Source: JAYTQQ01 sp043784965 (GTDB lineage: Bacteria; Bdellovibrionota; Bdellovibrionia; Bdellovibrionales; JAMPXM01). Taken from it: a stretch of DNA of 36,755 nucleotides. Location: contig JAYVXS010000206.1 in assembly GCA_043784965.1 (NCBI GenBank), positions 1 through 36,755 on the forward strand, given 5' to 3'. The notes beneath the pieces are model-generated. The model made no database searches. It was given only the letters and a program-made list of their open reading frames with translations, and was not told the origin of the DNA. This document shows, in pieces, positions 15,797-24,687 of this stretch. The first letter of the stretch is position 1. Each line of letters begins with the position of its first letter. A program made the translations under genes and the position numbers.

Positions 15797-16435
15797 CTAA
15801 AGATCAACAAAGCCCGAAATTCGCTTCTCACTTATTAATACGATTCCGTAATGAGCGGGCAAAAACCAAGCGATTGCCTCAGAAATACCAGCATGTTCAT
15901 GTACTGGAGGTGATCCTAAGCTCTCCAAAGAAAATGCCAGATCATAGACCTTCTTGTCCTGACTAATTAGGGTCAGGCGGGGCTTTAAAACTTTTTGATC
16001 TTTAAAAAAATCGCGTAAAATATTTCGCATATAGGATGGCAAATACCGATCATTTGGTTCAGCTATAAAAATTTGCTTGTTTTCAGCGTGAAGCTCATTC
16101 GCCCCAAAATCAGCAAGTTCAGTTAATAAACTGCCATTCATACGAAAATTACAAAGCATACCGTAGGTCAATACGAAGTCAGGAATTGCTTTTTGAGGGT
16201 TAATCGTTAAGCCAACTCCTCTTTCAGTTAGCCAATCTATTACGCGTGCAAATGGCTCGGTACTTTTTTCAGATATTTCAATAAATAAATAGGGCCAAGA
16301 ATCAGGTCCGGTTTGAGGCTCTGGATTGATAACTGACACTAGGGCCTGTGGGAGCATTTGCAGAAATGATCTCTCCCAAGCGGCATCGCGTGAGGCAGGC
16401 AAAACAGTTAGTAGGGTGATCAGTTGCTTCTGCAT
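15797..16435 (-). CDS. Unknown protein coupled to methylmalonyl-CoA mutase
   Basis: A 212-residue, apparently cytoplasmic protein with no signal peptide or membrane segment. I do not recognise its family. Notable pieces are WPYLFIEISEKSTEPFARVI, a DFVLTYGMLCNF segment and a C-terminal SEAIAWFLPAHYGIVL. The ATG at 16435 lies one base after the mutase stop codon, which indicates translational coupling; a start further upstream would lie inside the mutase gene. By position it might assist the mutase or its pathway, but nothing in the sequence shows a function. It has no B12-binding motif (DxHxxG), so it is not the missing mutase small domain. Confidence 0.65.
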   Translation of the reverse strand: MQKQLITLLTVLPASRDAAWERSFLQMLPQALVSVINPEPQTGPDSWPYLFIEISEKSTEPFARVIDWLTERGVGLTINPQKAIPDFVLTYGMLCNFRMNGSLLTELADFGANELHAENKQIFIAEPNDRYLPSYMRNILRDFFKDQKVLKPRLTLISQDKKVYDLAFSLESLGSPPVHEHAGISEAIAWFLPAHYGIVLISEKRISGFVDL

Positions 16436-16436
16436 T

Positions 16437-18041
16437 TTAGACCGTAATGGTTTCTTTAAAGAGACCAAATACTGAGCGTAGAGCATCCGAAATTTCTCCT
16501 AAAGTAACCTTATCTTCAACAGCAGAAATAAATAGGGGAATTAAGTTCTCGCTTCCACCTGCCGCCATACGAATTTTATTAAGATGTTCTTTAACTAAGC
16601 TTTGATTGCGACGGGCTTTGAAGCGGGCTAATCTTTCAATTTGCTCAGTTGATACAGCTTCAGAAACTCGTAGGACCTCAGCATCATAGGTCTGTTCCTG
16701 CACAAAATCGTTTACGCCGACAACAATTTCATCTTTGCTTTCGACGGCGCGTTGATAACGATAGGCCGCCTGTTGAATCTCTTTTTGGATCCAGCCGGAC
16801 TCAATGCACTTAACAACCCCACCAAGATCTTCAATTCGCTTAATATATTGCTCGGCCTGCAGCTCCAGTTCATTGGTTAAATTCTCAACGTAAAATGAGC
16901 CGCCGAGAGGATCAATCACGTCCGCGACACCGGTTTCATTGGCAATAATTTGTTGAGTGCGTAGAGCAACAGTTACGGCCCTCTCTGTTGGAAGACCCAA
17001 GGCCTCATCCATCGAGTTGGTATGTAGACTCTGCGTGCCGCCCAAGACCGCCGCTAGGGCTTGCATGGTGACGCGAACAATATTATTTTCAGGCTGTTGA
17101 GCTGTCAATGTACTGCCCGCTGTTTGCGTATGAAATCTCAAGCGCCAAGACTTGTCATCTTTTGCGTGAAAGCGATCGCGCATAATTTTGGCCCACAGCC
17201 GGCGAGCGGCGCGAAATTTTGCCGCCTCTTCGAAAAAGTTGTTGTGAACATTGAAGAAAAAACTCAATCGACTCGCAAAAGAATCAACGTCTAAGCCGCG
17301 ATCAATGGCGGCCTGCACATAGGTAATTCCATCAGCAATGGTAAAGGCAATTTCTTGCGCGGCCGTGCTTCCGGCCTCACGTATATGATAACCAGAAATG
17401 CTAATGGTATTCCAAGACGGTACTTCGCGAGAGCAAAAATCAAAAATATCCGTGATAATCCGCATTGATGGTTTCGGCGGATAAATATAAGTTCCGCGAG
17501 CGATGTACTCTTTCAATATATCGTTTTGAATGGTGCCGTTGATTTGCTTCATCGACACGCCTCGCCTTTTTGCCACGGCAATATATAAAGCAAGCAGAAC
17601 CCCAGCCGTTGAGTTGATGGTCATTGAAGTCGAGATTGTTTCGAGCGGCAGATCTTTAAGGAGAATCTCCATATCCTCAATTGAGCTAATGGCGACGCCG
17701 ACCTTGCCCACTTCACCAGTAGACATGACGTGGTCTGAATCATAGCCCATCTGAGTGGGCAGATCGAAAGCCACCGATAATCCTGTTTGGCCTCGGCTCA
17801 AAAGAAGTTTGTAACGCTCATTGCTTTGAGCAGCCGAACCAAAACCTGCGTACTGCCTCATGGTCCAAAAGCGTCCGCGATACATTGTCGATTGAACACC
17901 TCTAGTATAAGGAAATTCACCAGGTGCGCCGAGTTTCTCGTGGGCATCAGCCAGGCGCCAGTCCTTAGTGTCATAAATTGGTTTAAGCTCAATTAAACTT
18001 GAGTTTTTAAAACTATGTTTTCTATCTTTAGACTTTTTCAT
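16437..18041 (-). CDS. Methylmalonyl-CoA mutase, large (catalytic) subunit
   Basis: A 534-residue TIM-barrel subunit that isomerises (R)-methylmalonyl-CoA to succinyl-CoA with adenosylcobalamin. Motifs include PYTRGVQSTMYRGRFWTMRQ, GLSVAFDLPTQMGYDSDH, GTIQNDILKEYIARGTYI, SISGYHIREAGST and QSLHTNSMDEAL. Tyr64 (RQYAG), Arg182 and His219 correspond, with one constant offset of 25, to Tyr89, Arg207 and His244 of the Propionibacterium enzyme, which favours methylmalonyl-CoA over isobutyryl-CoA. The chain ends before any cobalamin-binding domain, so a separate small subunit must be encoded elsewhere. I chose ATG 18041; a TTG at 18053 is also in frame. The start overlaps the biotin-carrier gene by 14 bases. 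Confidence 0.92.
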   Translation of the reverse strand: MKKSKDRKHSFKNSSLIELKPIYDTKDWRLADAHEKLGAPGEFPYTRGVQSTMYRGRFWTMRQYAGFGSAAQSNERYKLLLSRGQTGLSVAFDLPTQMGYDSDHVMSTGEVGKVGVAISSIEDMEILLKDLPLETISTSMTINSTAGVLLALYIAVAKRRGVSMKQINGTIQNDILKEYIARGTYIYPPKPSMRIITDIFDFCSREVPSWNTISISGYHIREAGSTAAQEIAFTIADGITYVQAAIDRGLDVDSFASRLSFFFNVHNNFFEEAAKFRAARRLWAKIMRDRFHAKDDKSWRLRFHTQTAGSTLTAQQPENNIVRVTMQALAAVLGGTQSLHTNSMDEALGLPTERAVTVALRTQQIIANETGVADVIDPLGGSFYVENLTNELELQAEQYIKRIEDLGGVVKCIESGWIQKEIQQAAYRYQRAVESKDEIVVGVNDFVQEQTYDAEVLRVSEAVSTEQIERLARFKARRNQSLVKEHLNKIRMAAGGSENLIPLFISAVEDKVTLGEISDALRSVFGLFKETITV

Positions 18042-18567
18042 TCGGTTTTTCAAACAAGATTAGGACGGTGCCAGTTTCAACGTGATCACCTTCCTTCACG
18101 AAAACATCTTTAATTTTGGTATCGTGTGAAGCGCGCATTTCATTTTCCATCTTCATCGCTTCCATTACTAACAACGGACTATTTGCCTTTACGACATCGC
18201 CCTTTTTTACCATTACCTTTACGATTTTACCGGGCATGCCACTGGTGAGATTTTCGCCAGCACCGAGGCTTCCGCCGCGCTTTAAACTTTCGTGCAAAAT
18301 ACTTTCATCATTGTAAATTTTTACCTGGCGATAGGCGCCTCGAGTATAAACCATATAATCATTTCCGGAGCCGATAACATCTAGTACATACGAGGCACCG
18401 CCAAAGATCAGACTAATGACATTTTCAACGAGCATATAGTCATCTTTTGAAATCTCGTAATTCACCCAATCAGAATCTTCTTCTTGCAAATTAATAATCC
18501 AAGACTTGCGCGATTCGGTGATATCAACCTTGTAATGTTTGTCTCTGAGATCTGCTTCAAAAAACAT
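18028..18567 (-). CDS. Biotin carboxyl carrier protein of an acyl-CoA carboxylase
   Basis: A 179-residue protein. The C-terminal 75 residues are a biotinyl domain with the MEAMKM motif; Lys139 is the biotinylation site. The N-terminal ~100 residues resemble the BT (interaction) domain that lies between biotin carboxylase and carrier in the alpha chain of propionyl-CoA carboxylases (FEADLRDKHYKVDI then YRQVKIYNDESILHESL). Together with the biotin carboxylase just upstream it therefore looks like the second half of a split alpha chain. AGGAG precedes the ATG. It needs a biotin ligase encoded elsewhere. Confidence 0.88.
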   Translation of the reverse strand: MFFEADLRDKHYKVDITESRKSWIINLQEEDSDWVNYEISKDDYMLVENVISLIFGGASYVLDVIGSGNDYMVYTRGAYRQVKIYNDESILHESLKRGGSLGAGENLTSGMPGKIVKVMVKKGDVVKANSPLLVMEAMKMENEMRASHDTKIKDVFVKEGDHVETGTVLILFEKPNEKV

Positions 18568-18600
18568 TTTAACTCCTAAAAAATAAGCTTCAAAAACCTA

Positions 18601-18675
18601 AGCACCAATACCTAGAGCACCAATACCTAGAGCGCCAATACCTAGAGCGCCAATACTTTAGGCGCCAATATCTAA
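18601..18675. repeat. Five tandem copies of a 15-bp unit
   Basis: Units begin at 18601, 18616, 18631, 18646 and 18661 and follow AG(C)(A/G)CCAATACCTAG with increasing divergence toward the right. The last copy contains the biotin carboxylase stop codon (complement of 18672-18674). The array fills most of the gap before the carrier gene. Confidence 0.95.
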
Positions 18676-20183
18676 AGTGTACGAATGGCCTTTTGTCGAC
18701 CGAGGGCCTTCCATTTACTGTCGCTTGGATATTCCATTTCATTTCTAGACTTTTTGTCATTGTAGGCAGCAATCGCAGCGGTAATCAAAAACACATGATT
18801 ATCGACCACACGAAATAGCTGTGGCATTTTTATTTCAAGTTGTTTTTCGATAAACTGCGTCGTGTATGATCCATCGAGAAACTGCGGCGCGCGCAATATA
18901 GACTTATGTAAAACAATGTTAGTTTTAATTCCGGTCAAGGTAAACTCGGTCAGTGCGCGATCTAGACGATTTATAGCATCTTCACGAGTTTGCCCCCAGG
19001 CGATAAGCTTTGAAATCATCGGATCATAGTAAATTGGAACTTCATAGCCCGGATAAGCATAGGAATCTGATCGAATAAAGGGTCCCTGAGGATGGCGACA
19101 TCTGCGTATGATCCCTGGACTTGGCGTGAAGGTTACGGGGTCTTCGGCACAAATTCTGGCCTCAATTGCATGCCCACGCTGAACAACATCCTCTTGTTTA
19201 AAGCTAAGCGGATGGCCTGCGGCTACATAGATCTGCTCCCGTACTAAATCTATTCCAGTTACCATTTCAGTTACCGGGTGTTCAACTTGAAGCCTGGTAT
19301 TCATCTCCATAAAGAAAAATTCTTTTGTGATGCCATCAAAAATGAATTCAATTGTACCGGCACCCACATAACCAATACTTTTTGCTGCCTTGACCGCGAC
19401 ATCTCCCAATTTCTTTCTTACTTCAGGAGAAACAGAAGGCGATGGACTTTCTTCAATAATTTTTTGATGTCGTCTTTGGACCGAGCACTCGCGCTCAAAT
19501 AAGTGGACAATATTGCCATGAGTATCACCAAAAACCTGAACTTCAATATGCTTTGGAGCATTGATGAAGCGCTCAATATAAACCGTATCATTTTTAAAAT
19601 AATTGAGGCCCTCAGATCGAGCCGCCCGATAGCCACTTTCAAGCTCGGCCATCTCATGTACTACACGCATGCCCTTGCCACCGCCGCCAGCAGTGGCCTT
19701 AATGATTACTGGCAGGCCAATCTTTTCGACGATTCTCTTTGCTTCTTCAATCGTATCAACTGGACCACCGCTACCCGGAACCGTGGGTACGCCCGCCTCG
19801 CGCATCAGTTTCAATGCTGAGAGCTTGTCACCCATGGCTCTAATATTATCTGGAGTTGGTCCGATAAATGTGATTCCGGCCTTTTTAAGTGTTTCCGCAA
19901 ACTCAACATTCTCACTTAAAAAACCATAGCCAGGATGAACCGCATCGGCCCCTGATTCTTTAATTGCCGCCATAATATTCTCGATCTTGAGATATGAATC
20001 CTTGCTCGCTGGAGGACCAATATTATAGGCCTCGTCGGCCAAAACGACATGTAAGCTATTGCGATCTGCATCCGAATACACCGATACTGAAGGTATTCCG
20101 AGATCTCTTGCTCCGCGAATTACTCGCAGCGCAATTTCGCCGCGGTTGGCGATGAGAATTTTTTTAAAAAGTGGCTTCTTCAC
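18672..20183 (-). CDS. Biotin carboxylase subunit of propionyl/acyl-CoA carboxylase
   Basis: A 503-residue ATP-grasp enzyme that carboxylates biotin with bicarbonate and ATP. It has the N-terminal KKILIANRGEIALRVIRGA, the glycine loop TAGGGGKGMRVV (about 164-175), the QRRHQKIIEESPSP segment and the catalytic MEMNTRLQVEHPVTE. AccC is about 450 residues; here about 50 extra residues end in SKWKALGRQKAIRTL, the W-x-x-x-G-R element that in alpha chains leads into the BT domain. The start is GTG at 20183 with GAGG upstream, 14 bases after the carboxyltransferase stop. Confidence 0.92.
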   Translation of the reverse strand: MKKPLFKKILIANRGEIALRVIRGARDLGIPSVSVYSDADRNSLHVVLADEAYNIGPPASKDSYLKIENIMAAIKESGADAVHPGYGFLSENVEFAETLKKAGITFIGPTPDNIRAMGDKLSALKLMREAGVPTVPGSGGPVDTIEEAKRIVEKIGLPVIIKATAGGGGKGMRVVHEMAELESGYRAARSEGLNYFKNDTVYIERFINAPKHIEVQVFGDTHGNIVHLFERECSVQRRHQKIIEESPSPSVSPEVRKKLGDVAVKAAKSIGYVGAGTIEFIFDGITKEFFFMEMNTRLQVEHPVTEMVTGIDLVREQIYVAAGHPLSFKQEDVVQRGHAIEARICAEDPVTFTPSPGIIRRCRHPQGPFIRSDSYAYPGYEVPIYYDPMISKLIAWGQTREDAINRLDRALTEFTLTGIKTNIVLHKSILRAPQFLDGSYTTQFIEKQLEIKMPQLFRVVDNHVFLITAAIAAYNDKKSRNEMEYPSDSKWKALGRQKAIRTL

Positions 20184-20197
20184 CTTTGACCTCGTTG

Positions 20198-21799
20198 TTA
20201 GAGTGGAATATTTCCGTGTTTTTTGGGGGGATTGCTATCGCGCTTATTTTTGAGCATTTCGAGAGCTTGAATAATGCGCATCCGCGACATGGCTGGCTCA
20301 ATGACCTCATCAATATACCCAAGTTCAGCTGCAACATAAGGATTGGCAAACTTTTCTTCGTAATCGGCCGTCAACTTCACCTTTTCAGCGGTCGGATCTT
20401 TGGCCTTTCTAATGGCCTCTCTAAAAATGATGTTCACTGCACCATCGGCACCCATCACGGCAATTTCAGCGGTTGGATAAGCAAAATTAATATCTCCACG
20501 TAAATGTTTTGAAGACATCACGCAATAAGCTCCGCCGTAATCTTTACGTGTAATCAAGGTGACCTTTGGAACCGTCGCCTCCGCATAAGCATATAAAAGC
20601 TTTGCCCCATGAGTGATAATTCCATTCCACTCTTGGTCCGTACCAGGTAAAAAGCCCGGAACATCAACCAGAGTAACAATCGGAATATTGAATGAATCAC
20701 AAAACCTTATAAAACGCGCGGCCTTAATGCTGGCTTCAATATTGAGGCATCCCGCAAGTACCTGTGGTTGGTTGGCGACGATACCAACACTGCGACCATT
20801 GAAGCGAGAAAAACCGACAATGATATTTTTTGCGAAGTGCTGGTGCACCTCAAGAAAATAGCCCTCATCGACAATTGTCTTAATCAACTCTAACATATCA
20901 TAAGGTTTTTTTGATGAGTCTGGTATAAAGGTGTTGAGTGACTCATCGATTCGATCAGGCCGGTCTGTCGTTTTAAAAACCGGAGCATCATCCAAATTAT
21001 TTGAGGGTAAAAAATTGAGTAGCTCACGAATCATCAACAAACAATGTTTATCATCTTCAGTTGCAAAATGTGCGACACCCGATTTTTGGTTATGTGTGAG
21101 TGCTCCGCCGAGTTCTTCTTTAGTAACCTCTTCGTGAGTCACAGTTTTGATGACGTCAGGCCCAGTCACAAACATATAGCTCGTGTCTTTCACCATAAAA
21201 ATAAAATCAGTGATACTTGGCGAGTAAACTGCGCCGCCGGCACAGGGCCCCATGATGGCACTAATTTGTGGGACTACACCAGAGGCCAAAGTATTTCGTA
21301 AAAAAATATCTGCGTAGCCCGCGAGTGCTTCAACGCCCTCTTGGATACGCGCACCGCCTGAATCATTAAGTCCAATAATAGGCGCACCGGTTTTCATTGC
21401 CATGCCCATAATTTTGAGAATCTTATTGGCCTGCGTACGGGACATACTTCCACCAAAAACTGTGAAATCCTGACTGTAGGTGTAAATCAATTTACCATTG
21501 ATGCGACCATAACCAGTGATGACGCCATCACCTGGAATATGATTTTCATCGAGGCCGAAATTAACTGATCGATGAGTGACCATGCGATCCATTTCGATGA
21601 AGCTTCCAGGGTCACACAAGACTTCGAGTCGCTCACGTGCGGTTAAGCGAGAGCCGGTTTTGTGTTTAGCAATTCGCTCAGGGCCACCGCCAATAAGAGC
21701 CGCGCTGTTTTTTTCTTCGAGCTCATTAACTTTGAATTGTGTTCGAGAGGTATTGTCGGCTGACTTTTTTTTCGCGTCTAAATTTTCAAGTGTGCTCAT
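20198..21799 (-). CDS. pccB: Carboxyltransferase (propionyl-CoA carboxylase beta type)
   Basis: A 533-residue crotonase-fold carboxyltransferase. The two oxyanion-hole regions are GPCAGGA (185-191) and YGGAYCVMSSKH (421-432); the motifs DSGGARIQEGV, LGGALTHNQKSGVAHFA and WPT-like YPTAEIAVMGADGAV are those of propionyl-CoA carboxylase beta chains. The position known in Streptomyces PccB as Asp422, which helps decide acyl chain length, is Cys426 here, so substrate choice among acetyl-, propionyl- and longer CoAs is not certain. GGAG precedes the ATG. It is the first gene of the carboxylase-mutase run, 37 bases after asnS. Confidence 0.9.
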   Translation of the reverse strand: MSTLENLDAKKKSADNTSRTQFKVNELEEKNSAALIGGGPERIAKHKTGSRLTARERLEVLCDPGSFIEMDRMVTHRSVNFGLDENHIPGDGVITGYGRINGKLIYTYSQDFTVFGGSMSRTQANKILKIMGMAMKTGAPIIGLNDSGGARIQEGVEALAGYADIFLRNTLASGVVPQISAIMGPCAGGAVYSPSITDFIFMVKDTSYMFVTGPDVIKTVTHEEVTKEELGGALTHNQKSGVAHFATEDDKHCLLMIRELLNFLPSNNLDDAPVFKTTDRPDRIDESLNTFIPDSSKKPYDMLELIKTIVDEGYFLEVHQHFAKNIIVGFSRFNGRSVGIVANQPQVLAGCLNIEASIKAARFIRFCDSFNIPIVTLVDVPGFLPGTDQEWNGIITHGAKLLYAYAEATVPKVTLITRKDYGGAYCVMSSKHLRGDINFAYPTAEIAVMGADGAVNIIFREAIRKAKDPTAEKVKLTADYEEKFANPYVAAELGYIDEVIEPAMSRMRIIQALEMLKNKRDSNPPKKHGNIPL

Positions 21800-21836
21800 G
21801 TCATTTCTCCAAAAAGTTTAAAAATTAATTCGAAAA

Positions 21837-23129
21837 TTAGGGATAGCTTCTGCCGTATAATCGTGGAAATGCAATTGACTCTCGCACATGAGGTAGCCCA
21901 CAGATCCATGCGACAGTTCGCTCAATACCAAGCCCGAAGCCTGAGTGAGGAAAGCTTCCATATTTTCGCAAATCTAAATACCAATCAAAATCTTTCTCAC
22001 TTAAATTATGATGCGCAATTTTCTTTTTGAGCGTTTCAAGATCATCTTCTCTCTGCGCACCGCCAACTAGCTCTCCGTAGCCTTCAGTCGCAAGTAAATC
22101 GCAACTCAGTGTCATACCCGGCTCTTTGGGATCTTCTTTCATATAAAAAGCTTTAATTTCAGCAGGGTAGTGATGCACAAATACCGGAGTTTCAAACTTC
22201 GACGAGATAATGGTTTCATCAGTTCCACCAAAGTCATCACCAATAATAAATTCAGGATTCTCTTTTTTAATGATTTGCGCCGCTTCTGAGTAGTGAATGC
22301 GCGCAAAGGGAGCTTTCACATTTTTAAGTAAATCTGTATTGCGTTCGATCGTCAAAAACTCTTCTGGGCAATTTTTTATTGTTCTCTGAACGACGTATTC
22401 TACCAGGCCCTCGATGAGTTCCATATTATCAATGAGATCGTTGAAGGCAACCTCCGCCTCCACCATCCAAAACTCAATTAAATGTCTTCGTGTTTTAGAC
22501 TTTTCAGCACGAAATGTCGGACCAAAACAATAGACCTTACCAAGAGCTGCAGCTGTCGCTTCGATATAGAGTTGCCCACTCTGAGAAAGGTAAGCTTTAT
22601 CATCAAAATACTTGGTTTCAAAAAGCGTCGTAGTTCCTTCACAAGCATTCGGAGTGAAAATTGGCGCATCCGTTAAAGTAAATCCGCGACCGTTAAAAAA
22701 TTCGCGAACTGAATTAATAATTTCAGAGCGAATTTTCATAATCGCATGTTGCCGTTTTGATCTCAGCCAAAGATGTCGATGATTCATCAAAAAATCAGTG
22801 CCGTGCTCTTTCGGAGTGATTGGATAATCTTGAGCGATTTGAACGATCGACAAATGCTTTGCCCCAAGTTCGTACCCACCAGGGCTGCGCTTTTCTTCTT
22901 TCACGACTCCAGTAACGATGACGCTGGTCTCTTGCGTAAGCTGATCAAAGCGCTGGTCAAAACTTTCAGGATCGGCGTCGCCCTTGAAATAAACGCACTG
23001 GCAAACGCCGGTACCATCCCTTAAGAGCAAAAACTTCACCTTGCCGGAGGAGCGTGTATTATAGACCCAACCCTTGAGCTCAACGGTCTGGCCGACATAG
23101 TTTTTCAAATCAGCGATAAAATAGCGCAA
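21837..23129 (-). CDS. asnS: Asparaginyl-tRNA synthetase
   Basis: A 430-residue class IIb aminoacyl-tRNA synthetase. An N-terminal OB-fold anticodon domain (VELKGWVYNTRSSGK...) is followed by the catalytic core: motif 2 region FGPTFRAEKSKTRRHLIEFWMVEAE and motif 3 GFGLGIERTVAWICGLPHVRESIAFPR. The RESIAFPR ending and HLIEFWM segment mark AsnRS rather than AspRS. The start is TTG at 23129 behind GGAGG; an ATG four bases upstream is out of frame. It is co-directional with the carboxylase genes and may be transcribed with them. Confidence 0.93.
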   Translation of the reverse strand: MRYFIADLKNYVGQTVELKGWVYNTRSSGKVKFLLLRDGTGVCQCVYFKGDADPESFDQRFDQLTQETSVIVTGVVKEEKRSPGGYELGAKHLSIVQIAQDYPITPKEHGTDFLMNHRHLWLRSKRQHAIMKIRSEIINSVREFFNGRGFTLTDAPIFTPNACEGTTTLFETKYFDDKAYLSQSGQLYIEATAAALGKVYCFGPTFRAEKSKTRRHLIEFWMVEAEVAFNDLIDNMELIEGLVEYVVQRTIKNCPEEFLTIERNTDLLKNVKAPFARIHYSEAAQIIKKENPEFIIGDDFGGTDETIISSKFETPVFVHHYPAEIKAFYMKEDPKEPGMTLSCDLLATEGYGELVGGAQREDDLETLKKKIAHHNLSEKDFDWYLDLRKYGSFPHSGFGLGIERTVAWICGLPHVRESIAFPRLYGRSYP

Positions 23130-23300
23130 ACATCCTCCAGCAATACTCAGCGGCCATTAACTCTAGCAAAAGATGAATGAGTTAAGCTATTAAGCTATAG
23201 AACGCGCGACGCATTAAGCAAGCCCGGGATCGGAGCAGCCGCAAATTTTATTGCACCGTATATTTGGCTGCTTATTTGACTATGAATTTGATCAATTACA
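23130..23300. other. Region upstream of asnS
   Basis: No gene is seen. It must carry the asnS promoter on the minus strand, but I cannot pick convincing boxes. TAAGCTAT occurs twice in tandem at 23183-23198. The 13-base array of the next entry follows. Confidence 0.5.
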
Positions 23301-23376
23301 GAAACTTAATAAAGAAACTTAATAAAGAAACTTAATAAAGAGACTTAATAAAGAGACTTAATAAAGAGACTTAAAA
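23301..23376. repeat. Nearly six tandem copies of a 13-bp unit, entering the protease gene
   Basis: Three copies of GAAACTTAATAAA (23301-23339) are followed by two of GAGACTTAATAAA (23340-23365) and a partial sixth. The protease stop codon (complement of 23358-23360) and its last codons lie within the array. Confidence 0.95.
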
Positions 23377-24644
23377 AAATCGACGGCTTTTTTGATATTG
23401 AGCCGGCCGCCCGCAGAATCGGCAACCTGAGTGAGATCAATCGATTTAATTAGAGCATTTTTGACTTGAGCTACGCTTGCAGACGGATTCAATCCGAAAA
23501 GAAGCGCCGCGGCTCCAGCAACGAATGGGGTGGCCATGCTTGTGCCGTCTAGAGATTTGGTTCCACCATTTGGAATTGTGCTTACAATTCCCACTCCTGG
23601 AGCACCCAGTTGGGCGAGCGTAAAACTATAGTTTGAGAATTCGGCCTGGGCGTCGCGCTCTGTAGTGGCCAGCACAGTCAATTGTCCAGAAAAACTAAAG
23701 GCCGCGGGATAGGAAGGAGCTGAGTCCAAATTTTTGCCATCATTTCCTGCCGCCGCAACAAAGATGACTCCTTTAGATTCAAGACTTGATATCGTTTGCT
23801 GAAGCGCAACACTACAGTCACTTCCGCCCCAGCTTGCATTTATGACACGCGCATGGGCATTAACTGCATATTGAATTGCTTCGATAGCACTTCCCACTGT
23901 TCCGCCGCCGCTTGCATTAATAAATCGTAAAGGCAAAATCTTTGCTTGCTCTGCCATCCCTTGAACTGGACCCGCACTATGTTGGGCCGCTATAATTCCT
24001 GAAACGTGGGTCCCGTGCTCATTTGTATCCATTGGGTTGTTAAGAGCCTGAGGGGCAGTTGAGCTATCGTCTGGTGCAAAATTGTATCCGTGATAGTCAT
24101 CGACGTAACCATTTCCGTCATCGTCAATACCGTTGCTTGATTTGTCGTGGCCCTTGGTATCCATACCCATCTCACCAGAATTCAAGGCGATCTGATTTAC
24201 CAATTGAGGATGATTATAATCTACGCCCGAATCAATTACTGCAACGATTACACCTTTTCCATTGGCACCACTGCTCCAGGCTGCTGGAGCTTGAACCATT
24301 TGTTGGCCCCATGAAACGGGCAGCTGCGAAATTGCAGTGACTGTTGAAGCGATACTTTCTCGAGCATCAAGTTGAATTAAGTGATCGTGTTCAGCAAATT
24401 CGATTTTGTCGGAGTGTGCAACAATGAAACTTTTTTCAAAATGCTCTCGGTCCAGAGCAGACTCATGAGTGATTCTGCCACTTTTCCATTTTACGATAAA
24501 ACGATTCTTAATTTCGCTGCTGGTGCATTTTACTTTGTCCGAGGATGAAAACTGATTTTGTCCAGGGGGACTACTATTTGAATTGCAGCCAGCAATTATT
24601 CCGACATAAAACAGGTAGAAGAAAATCTTGCGAACGACATCCAT
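23358..24644 (-). CDS. Subtilisin-like serine protease, predicted lipoprotein
   Basis: A 428-residue S8-family protease. The signal peptide ends in GIIAGC, so Cys20 should be lipidated. Residues about 45-95 look like an I9 propeptide (NRFIVKWKSG... HDHLIQLD). The catalytic triad is Asp138 (VIDSGVDYNHP), His210 (EHGTHVSG) and Ser369 (DGTSMATPFVAGAAALL), with oxyanion Asn301 (AAGNDG). A D-rich loop, DDDGNGYVDD at 174-183, probably binds calcium. ATG 24644 has GGAGG six bases upstream; a TTG at 24671 does not. It is a cell-surface or periplasmic endopeptidase; a role in prey digestion is plausible in this lineage but not shown. Confidence 0.92.
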   Translation of the reverse strand: MDVVRKIFFYLFYVGIIAGCNSNSSPPGQNQFSSSDKVKCTSSEIKNRFIVKWKSGRITHESALDREHFEKSFIVAHSDKIEFAEHDHLIQLDARESIASTVTAISQLPVSWGQQMVQAPAAWSSGANGKGVIVAVIDSGVDYNHPQLVNQIALNSGEMGMDTKGHDKSSNGIDDDGNGYVDDYHGYNFAPDDSSTAPQALNNPMDTNEHGTHVSGIIAAQHSAGPVQGMAEQAKILPLRFINASGGGTVGSAIEAIQYAVNAHARVINASWGGSDCSVALQQTISSLESKGVIFVAAAGNDGKNLDSAPSYPAAFSFSGQLTVLATTERDAQAEFSNYSFTLAQLGAPGVGIVSTIPNGGTKSLDGTSMATPFVAGAAALLFGLNPSASVAQVKNALIKSIDLTQVADSAGGRLNIKKAVDFFKSLY

Positions 24645-24687
24645 GTCGGTCCTCCAATTGAGTGGCTTCAATATCCATTTGAAGCTT

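Noticed and set aside
18590..18772. Frame encoding a striking YWRSRYWRSRYW repeat
   Set aside because: It is an artefact of reading the 15-bp DNA array in another frame, overlapping the true biotin carboxylase end.
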